Of a stretch of DNA of 64,000 bases, positions 58,728-64,000 are shown one piece after another. A program made the position numbers and the translations under genes. The notes below the pieces were generated by a model. The model saw only the letters and a list, made by a program, of their open reading frames with translations. It was not told where the DNA came from and ran no database searches. Origin of the DNA: Yamagishiella unicocca (Eukaryota; Chlorophyta; Chlorophyceae; Chlamydomonadales; Volvocaceae); contig BDSL01000107.1 in NCBI GenBank assembly GCA_003116995.1, positions 298,561 to 362,560 on the forward strand, read 5' to 3'. Each line of letters starts with the position of its first letter. Within the stretch, counting starts at the first letter, position 1.

Positions 58728-60437
58728 TCAACCTTGCTGCAAAGGCGGCTCATGCTGCTGCTGCAGCGGCTTGCCGGCCACCTGGGCGGGCCGGGGCCTG
58801 GAGCTGGGTACTCTGAACTGGTGGCGGAACACCTCGCACTCGGCCAGCAGGTCCCCGCCCAGCAGGCCCTCCAGCTGGGCGGCCCACTCCGTGGCGGCAG
58901 CTGAGGACATGCAGCCGCCGCTGCCGCTATCACTGCCACTGTCCCCAACACCGGCTGCCTCCCCGGCATTGGGCGGCGCTTGGCGTTTATGGACGCCTCC
59001 ATCCGCGGTTTCCAAGCGCAGCTGCGCTGCCTGCTGGCGGCGATACCTCCTGCTCCCCGGCTGCTGCTGCTGCTGCGGGCCGGGTCGCCTCGCTCTCTGC
59101 ATCAGCTGCTCATCCTGGGTCAGCGCCACCGTCCAGACAGCCGCAGCCTCTGTCTCCGCCTCCTGCTGCTGCCGCCCCAGCTCCTGAGCGCCGGCCGTCT
59201 CCTCCGCATGCTGAGATGAAGGGGCCTGCCGGCTGAGCAGCTCCTGTGCACGCACAGTGAGGGCGTCGAAGAGCTGTTCGTTTTTAACGATGAGGCGGCA
59301 GCCCCGGAAGGTGCCGTACTGCGCTGCAATCATGTGGCATATGAGCTCAAGAGGCGCCTTGCCTGTGGCAGGTGGTGCACGGTAGAGGAGGGGGAGAGGA
59401 CAGGAAGTGGCGGTCGGCTGCTGGGCACGGTGGCGCAGGCAGGCAGGCTCCAGGAAGTGAGGCAGGGGTGCCATCTGGGCGCCGGCGCGTACCCAATCGC
59501 CAATTAGCATCCCACGAAAAAGCCGTTATCTACCATGGAAGTTGAATCTAACGTGCCCGGCGAGTGAAGAGGTTTTGGACAGAGCGGCATCTTGGCTGAG
59601 TGTGCGGTAGGGAGCTGTCCATCTCACCCCCTCCTTGCTTGCGCACCTGAGACATCGATGCAAATGCGCGAGTAGGTACCGCTGGGGGATAGGGCCCGGG
59701 TGGCGGTCACATCGAGGCCGTCCAGTTGGTGGAAGGCGAGGTTGGGGTGGCGGCTGCGGGCAATCTGCACCACCTCAGGCGCCGTGTCGACGCCGACGAC
59801 GAACGCGGCGCGCTTGCTAATGATGTTGGTGGTCAGCCCTTGTGGAGGATTGAAGTCCCAGGGAGAGGTGATGAGGCAGTGCAGGTGGTGGGGCAGGAGG
59901 ACAAGAGCAGTGAGACGCTGTGTTTTTTTACTGGACAGGATCCGGGGGGGGACAATTAGCAGGGGACATGCCCTGTGTGTCTTGTAATGTTTACATGCAC
60001 GGGGTTGATTCCAGGTGTCGCTCACCTTCGTGACAGCCAATCTCCAGACATACGTCTTGTCGCTCGATGTTGTGAACCATTGCGTCTCTATATGCGAAGG
60101 TACTCCTTGTCACCAGCACGCACTTCTCGGTCTGCGTGGTGCAGGGCGTGCAAGGATTTCAGCGCTCTGACGCACTGCTTGCCGCACGTTAGCCGCCAGC
60201 TCCCGACGAACCCTGCTCAACTGGATACATAAGTCGCAACATTTTTGGCCTACACCAGTATGTCGTTTCATCTTCGTGATATCGAACATGGCAGCGCTCG
60301 AAGTGTGGGCTGGCGGAGTCCTTGACCATCGGCTCGATAACAGTGGCGCGCCCATGTCCCTTCACGTCGACAACATCTCCGATTTCGAACTGGCTTGCAG
60401 AAGTTTCGCTGCCATTGCAGTCGTGTGGCTTCGCCAT
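58728..60437 (-). CDS. Class I SAM-dependent methyltransferase-like protein
   Basis: Four exons: 60437-60222 (end tentative), 60131-60026, 59838-59647, 59362-58728, giving about 382 residues. The start is MAKPHDCNGSETSASQF, followed by a small SH3/Tudor-like strand region (FEIGDVVDVKGHGRATVIEP ... VRYHEDETTYWCRP). Exon 2 holds methyltransferase motif I, RQDVCLEIGCHEG. Exon 3 holds motif II, AAFVVGVDTAPEVVQIARSR, then YSRICIDVSG. Exon 4 completes the fold with LELICHMIAAQYGTFRGCRL and LIVKNEQLFDAL, then a Gln/Arg/Ala-rich tail. The donor for exon 1 is weak: CCA|GTTGAG keeps the frame, whereas G|GTTCGT would not, so that junction needs transcript evidence. The methyl acceptor is unknown. It converges with the SDR gene with only about 410 bp between stops. 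Confidence 0.72.
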
Positions 60438-61129
60438 TTTAGCAGCAAGGGATGCGGTACGCGAGAGGTATGCTTGGGCACCGACGTTCGACTGCAGAGA
60501 TAAGGGCAAATATAAAATTCTACAATCGATGCAACTTTTGTCGAAGAATGCCGTGTACCGGTACAACACCTACAGTAGTAACGGTTTTCCGCAACCCCGG
60601 TACCCCATCCCCGCCGTCATCGCCCATCATGAGCTCGCGTTTCCATCGTGTAATATAGAATTGTTAGAGCATTGACAGGGTGCTTGAAAGGTTGCGTTGC
60701 AGCATGGCGCGAGTCAGCGGCTCTAAACTCTTGGTGACGATGATGCTGAGCGCAACTGCTCTATGACTGAAGCAAACGTACATCCTGCTGTTAGATTCCG
60801 AGCTGCAATTTTTCCTTCAACGTGATGGCGTCCGCAAGCATGTCGTCTCAGCGTTCCTCCGGCTGCAGCGCTGAACTTCCCCGAGGAGCGCACCATTTCA
60901 AACTACACGTAAATATTCATGGCACAGTGGGGGTGGCTTAGTCGTGCAGCTGCGGATACAGGCACAGGCACGTTTGCCGACAGTGACAGAACAGTGACAG
61001 AACAGTGACAGAACAGTGACAGAACAGTGACAGAACAGACAGAAATCCCGATAACAGACATCACGCCATTCCCCGAGTGCGCGCAATCCGCCCCAGACGG
61101 AACTACTACGGCCAGGGGATCTGGCTTAA
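60438..61129. other. Interval upstream of methyltransferase with 10-bp minisatellite
   Basis: This interval holds the promoter and 5' leader of the methyltransferase-like gene (-) and no recognisable exon. At 60980-61042 six tandem copies of a 10-mer (ACAGTGACAG/AACAGTGACAG) occur; they mark the left edge of the repeat-rich end of the window. Confidence 0.5.
60980..61042. repeat. ACAGTGACAG minisatellite, about 6 copies
   Basis: Six head-to-tail, nearly identical copies of a 10-bp unit (ACAGTGACAG), decaying at the right end into AACAGACAG. High copy identity suggests recent expansion. Confidence 0.9.
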
Positions 61130-61515
61130 TCCAGTTTTGGGTGGTTCAGCCGCTGCCTTGTTGCTGGCGGGGCTGCAAGGGGGAACGTGCCCGTGTGTTG
61201 CCGTACGTGACCCTAAACTTCCACCACCGCGCCCAACTAGTATCTAGTATAATATTACATAGCTAGTATCGCGCAGGGGCGGTCTGACTTAACACAGGAG
61301 AACAATCCCAGTTTCGGTGGTCCAGCCGCTCCCTTGTTGCTCTCGGGGCTGGAAGGGGGAACGTGCTCGTGTTGCCGTATGGGACCCTATACTTCGACGG
61401 CCGCGCCCAACTAGTACCTAGTAAGATATTACATAGCTGGTCGCGAGGAGTGGCCTGGCTGAAACCAGAAGAACAATCCAGCTTTCGATCATTCAACCAC
61501 TCCTTGAGGTGGGGC
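61130..61515. repeat. Diverged tandem repeat of about 171 bp, about 2.3 copies
   Basis: Copy 1 starts near 61134 (AATCCAGTTTTGGGTGGTTC), copy 2 near 61303 (CAATCCCAGTTTCGGTGGTC) and a partial copy 3 near 61475 (CAATCCAGCTTTCGATCATT). Copies 1 and 2 share GGGGGAACGTGC, CGCGCCCAACTAGTA and ATATTACATAGCT with about 80% identity by eye. The unit is unrelated to the adjacent 179-bp satellite. Confidence 0.85.
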
Positions 61516-61904
61516 TGGAACGTTTGGAACTTGAAACCCAGTAGGAACCAACGAACCGCACGCGCCACATGGTGCCGCAACACGCGCGAACGTCCACCGG
61601 GAAAATGGACGGTTACAGTTGCGCCATTAAGACATTTCTGGAAAGGATTCTTCAACGTGGTCCAAAGTTGAGTCGTGAACACGGATGAACATGGCAACCC
61701 GGAAATCCAATCGCATTCCCCAATCGTTGTGATGTGGTGCGCAGGCTTTAATGATGCATGAGAAAGGGACTCCCCCTTGCGGACGACAACTCTGCGGAAT
61801 GGGCTGAACGGCACTGTGGCCAAACCATCTCCAGGGGCGGGGTTTTCACTCTACCAGTTAGTACTGCCATATCAATGAGCCTTACTAAGATCCTAACTTT
61901 TGAG
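61516..61904. other. Unique-looking spacer between two tandem repeats
   Basis: About 390 bp separates the 171-bp and 179-bp repeat families. It has short open frames on both strands but nothing recognisable. It may be the edge of an older repeat or a gene remnant. Confidence 0.35.
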
Positions 61905-64000
61905 CCTTGACCAAATGGCACCAAACTTGCGCTTTGATCTTTCAATGATATTTATAATCAATACCGAAAGTCTTGGGGCAAGCAGCAAACCGCAAGAAGG
62001 ACCTGAAAATGGCCATGGTGGTTAGCAAAGCACAGAGCAAGGGAGCTAACTGCCCAGGTTTGCCTTGTCCTACAGGTGCAGTGCCTTGACCAAATGGCAC
62101 CAAACTTGCGCTTTGATCTTTCAATGATATTTATAATCAATACCGAAAGTCTTGGGGCAAGCAGCAAACCGCAAGCAGGACCTGAAAATGGCCATGGTGG
62201 TTAGCAAAGCACAGAGCAACGAGCTGGCTGCCCAGGTTGCCTTGTCCTAAAGGTGCACGCAGTGCCTTGACCAAATGGCACCAAACTTGCGCTTTGATCT
62301 TTCAATGATATTTATAATCAATACCGAAAGTCTTGGGGCCAGCAGCAAACCGTAAGAAGGACCTGAAAATGGCCATGGTGGTTAGCAAAGCACAGAGCAA
62401 TGAGCTAACTGCTCAGGTTTGCCTTGTCCTACAGGTGCAGTGCCTTGACCAAATGGTACCAAACTTGCGCTTTGATCTTCCAATGATATTTATAATCAAT
62501 ACCGAAAGTCTTGGGGCCAGCAGCAACCGCAAGAAGGACCTGAAAATGGCCATGGTGGTTAGCAAAGCACAGAGCAAGGAGCTAACTGCCCAGGTTTGCC
62601 TTGTCCTACAGGTGCACGCAGTGCCTTGACCAAATGGCACCAAACTTACGCTTTGATTCTTTCAATGATATTTATAATCAATACCGAAAGTCTTGGGGCC
62701 AGCAGCAAAACCGCAAGAAGGACCTGAAAATGGCCATGGTGGTTAGCAAAGCACAGAGCAATGAGCTAACTGCTCAGGTTTGCCTTGTCCTAACAGGTGC
62801 AGTGCCTTGACCAAATGGCACCAAAACTTGCGCTTTGATCTTTCAATGATATTATAATCAATACCGAAAGTCTTGGGGCCAGCAGCAAACCGTAAGAAGG
62901 ACCTGTAAATGGCCATGTGGTTTAGCAAAACACAGAGCAACAAGCTAACTGCCCAGGTTTGCCTTGTCCTACAGGTGCAGTGCCTTGACCAAATGGCACC
63001 AAACTTGCGCTTTGATCTTTCAATGATATTTATAATCAATACCGAAAGTCTTGGGCCAGCAGCAAACCGCAAGAAGGACCTGAAAATGGCCATGGTGGTT
63101 AGCAAAGCACAGAGCAATGAGCTAACTGCTCAGGTTTGCCTTGTCCTACAGGTGCAGTGCCTTGACCAAATGGTACCAAACTTGCGCTTTGATCTTCCAA
63201 TGATATTTATAATCAATACCGAAAGTCTTGGGGCCAGCAGCAAACCGCAAGAAGGACCTGAAAATGGCCATGGTGGTTAGCAAAGCACAGAGCAACGAGC
63301 TAACTGCCCAGGTTTGCCTTGTCATACAGGTGCAGCGCCTTGACCAAATGGCACCAAACTTGCGCTTTGATCTTTCAATGATATTTATAATCAATACCGA
63401 AAGTCTTGGGGCAAGCAGCAAACCGCAAGAAGGACCTGAAAATGGCCATGGTGTTAGCAAAGCACAGAGCAACAAGCTAACTGCTGCCCAGTTCGCCTTG
63501 TCCTACAGGCAGTGCCTTGACCAAATGGCACCAAACTTGCGCTTTGATCTTTCAATGCAATACCGAAAGTCTTGGGGCCAGCAGCAAACGCAGGAAGGAC
63601 TGAAATGGCCATGGTGGTTAGCAAAGCAGAGCAACAAGCTAAACTGCTGCCCAGGTTTGCCTTGTCCTACAGGCGCAGTGCCTTGACCAAATGGCACCAA
63701 ACTTGCGCTTTGATCTTTCAATGATATTTATAATCAATACCGAAAGTCTTGGGCCAGCAGCAAACCGCAGAAGGACCTGAAAATGGCCATGGTGGTTAGC
63801 AAAGCACAGAGCAAAGCTAACTGCTGCCCAGGTTCGCCTTGTCCTACAGGCGCAGTGCCTTGACCAAATGGCACCAAACTTGCGCTTTGATCTTTCAATG
63901 ATATTTATAATCAATACCGAAAGTCTTGGGGCCAGCAGCTAGCCGCAGGAAGGACCTGAAAATGGCCATGGTGGTTAGCAAAGCACAGAGCAACAAGCTA
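61905..64000 (+). repeat. 179-bp satellite array, about 12 copies, open at right end
   Basis: The landmark CCTTGACCAAATGG recurs at 61905, 62084, 62265, 62443, 62624, 62805, 62983, 63160, 63338, 63515, 63681 and 63858, i.e. spacings of 166-181 bp (mostly 177-181). Each unit also carries TTGCGCTTTGATCTTTCAAT, GATATTTATAATCAATACCG, AAAGTCTTGGGG, GGACCTGAAAATGGCCATGG and TTGCCTTGTCCTACAGG. Copies differ by only a few substitutions and 1-15-bp indels. The array continues past the window edge. Frames through it are broken by frequent indels, so it is not a protein repeat. Confidence 0.97.

Noticed and set aside
61263..61823. 186-codon minus-strand frame across the 171-bp repeats
   Set aside because: The apparent protein simply reads through tandem repeats and unique spacer. 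Internal similarity comes from the DNA repeat.
61905..64000. Repeat array considered as a CRISPR array or a repeated-domain protein
   Set aside because: Units are about 179 bp with no short repeat/spacer alternation, the context is eukaryotic, and indels of non-multiple-of-three length break every frame.

Overview
The window is nuclear DNA of a green alga, most likely a volvocine/chlamydomonadalean species. The signs are GC-rich genes cut into many small exons with strict GT-AG borders, Ala/Gly/Pro/Gln-rich low-complexity inserts inside conserved proteins, TGTAA-type 3' signals after several genes, and a gene content (RPL26, CDT2, SMUBP2-like helicase, long tRNase Z, a ciliary inner-microtubule-type protein) that is eukaryotic and plant/algal. 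There is no operon, CRISPR array or bacterial signal. Exon borders were placed by reading conserved protein families across GT-AG junctions and checking that phases add up. Each gene is one entry covering its coding span, with exons listed inside.

Layout: (1) 375-3814 (-) PfkB-family sugar/nucleoside kinase; (2) 3815-7106 gene-poor DNA with an inverted repeat and small tandem repeats; (3) 7107-11755 (-) nodulin-like/NFD4-type MFS transporter; (4) 12142-13670 (+) ribosomal protein RPL26; (5) 15071-21349 (-) long-form tRNase Z; (6) 21997-24304 (-) R3H-domain protein; (7) 24548-27230 (+) thiamine pyrophosphokinase; (8) 29262-30729 (-) small protein with PGYxGFIP-type motifs, a candidate ciliary microtubule inner protein; (9) 31075-37536 (+) SMUBP2/UPF1-like SF1 helicase; (10) 38288-42208 (-) unknown protein with a charged Ala/Lys/Glu-rich tail; (11) 42419-45939 (+) MscS-like mechanosensitive channel, probably plastid-targeted; (12) 46829-about 53553 (-) CDT2, the CRL4 substrate receptor, with an enormous single-exon tail; (13) 54962-58315 (+) short-chain dehydrogenase; (14) 58728-60437 (-) class I SAM-methyltransferase-like protein; (15) about 60980-64000 repeat territory ending in a satellite of about 179 bp that runs off the window.

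The genes do not form one pathway. The striking organisation is alternation of strands: four head-to-head pairs share spacers of only 210-386 bp (MFS/RPL26, R3H/TPK, ciliary candidate/helicase, unknown/MscS), so bidirectional promoters are likely. One spacer carries a symmetric CCAAT-G-box-ATTGG element. Several genes concern nucleic-acid quality control or the cell cycle (tRNase Z, helicase, CDT2, R3H protein), which may be coincidence.

The most interesting observations are the very long CDS tail on CDT2 with a cyclin-docking-like motif, the satellite array plus a decayed single copy 24 kb away, a GC-AG intron in the helicase, and the unknown gene at 38288-42208.
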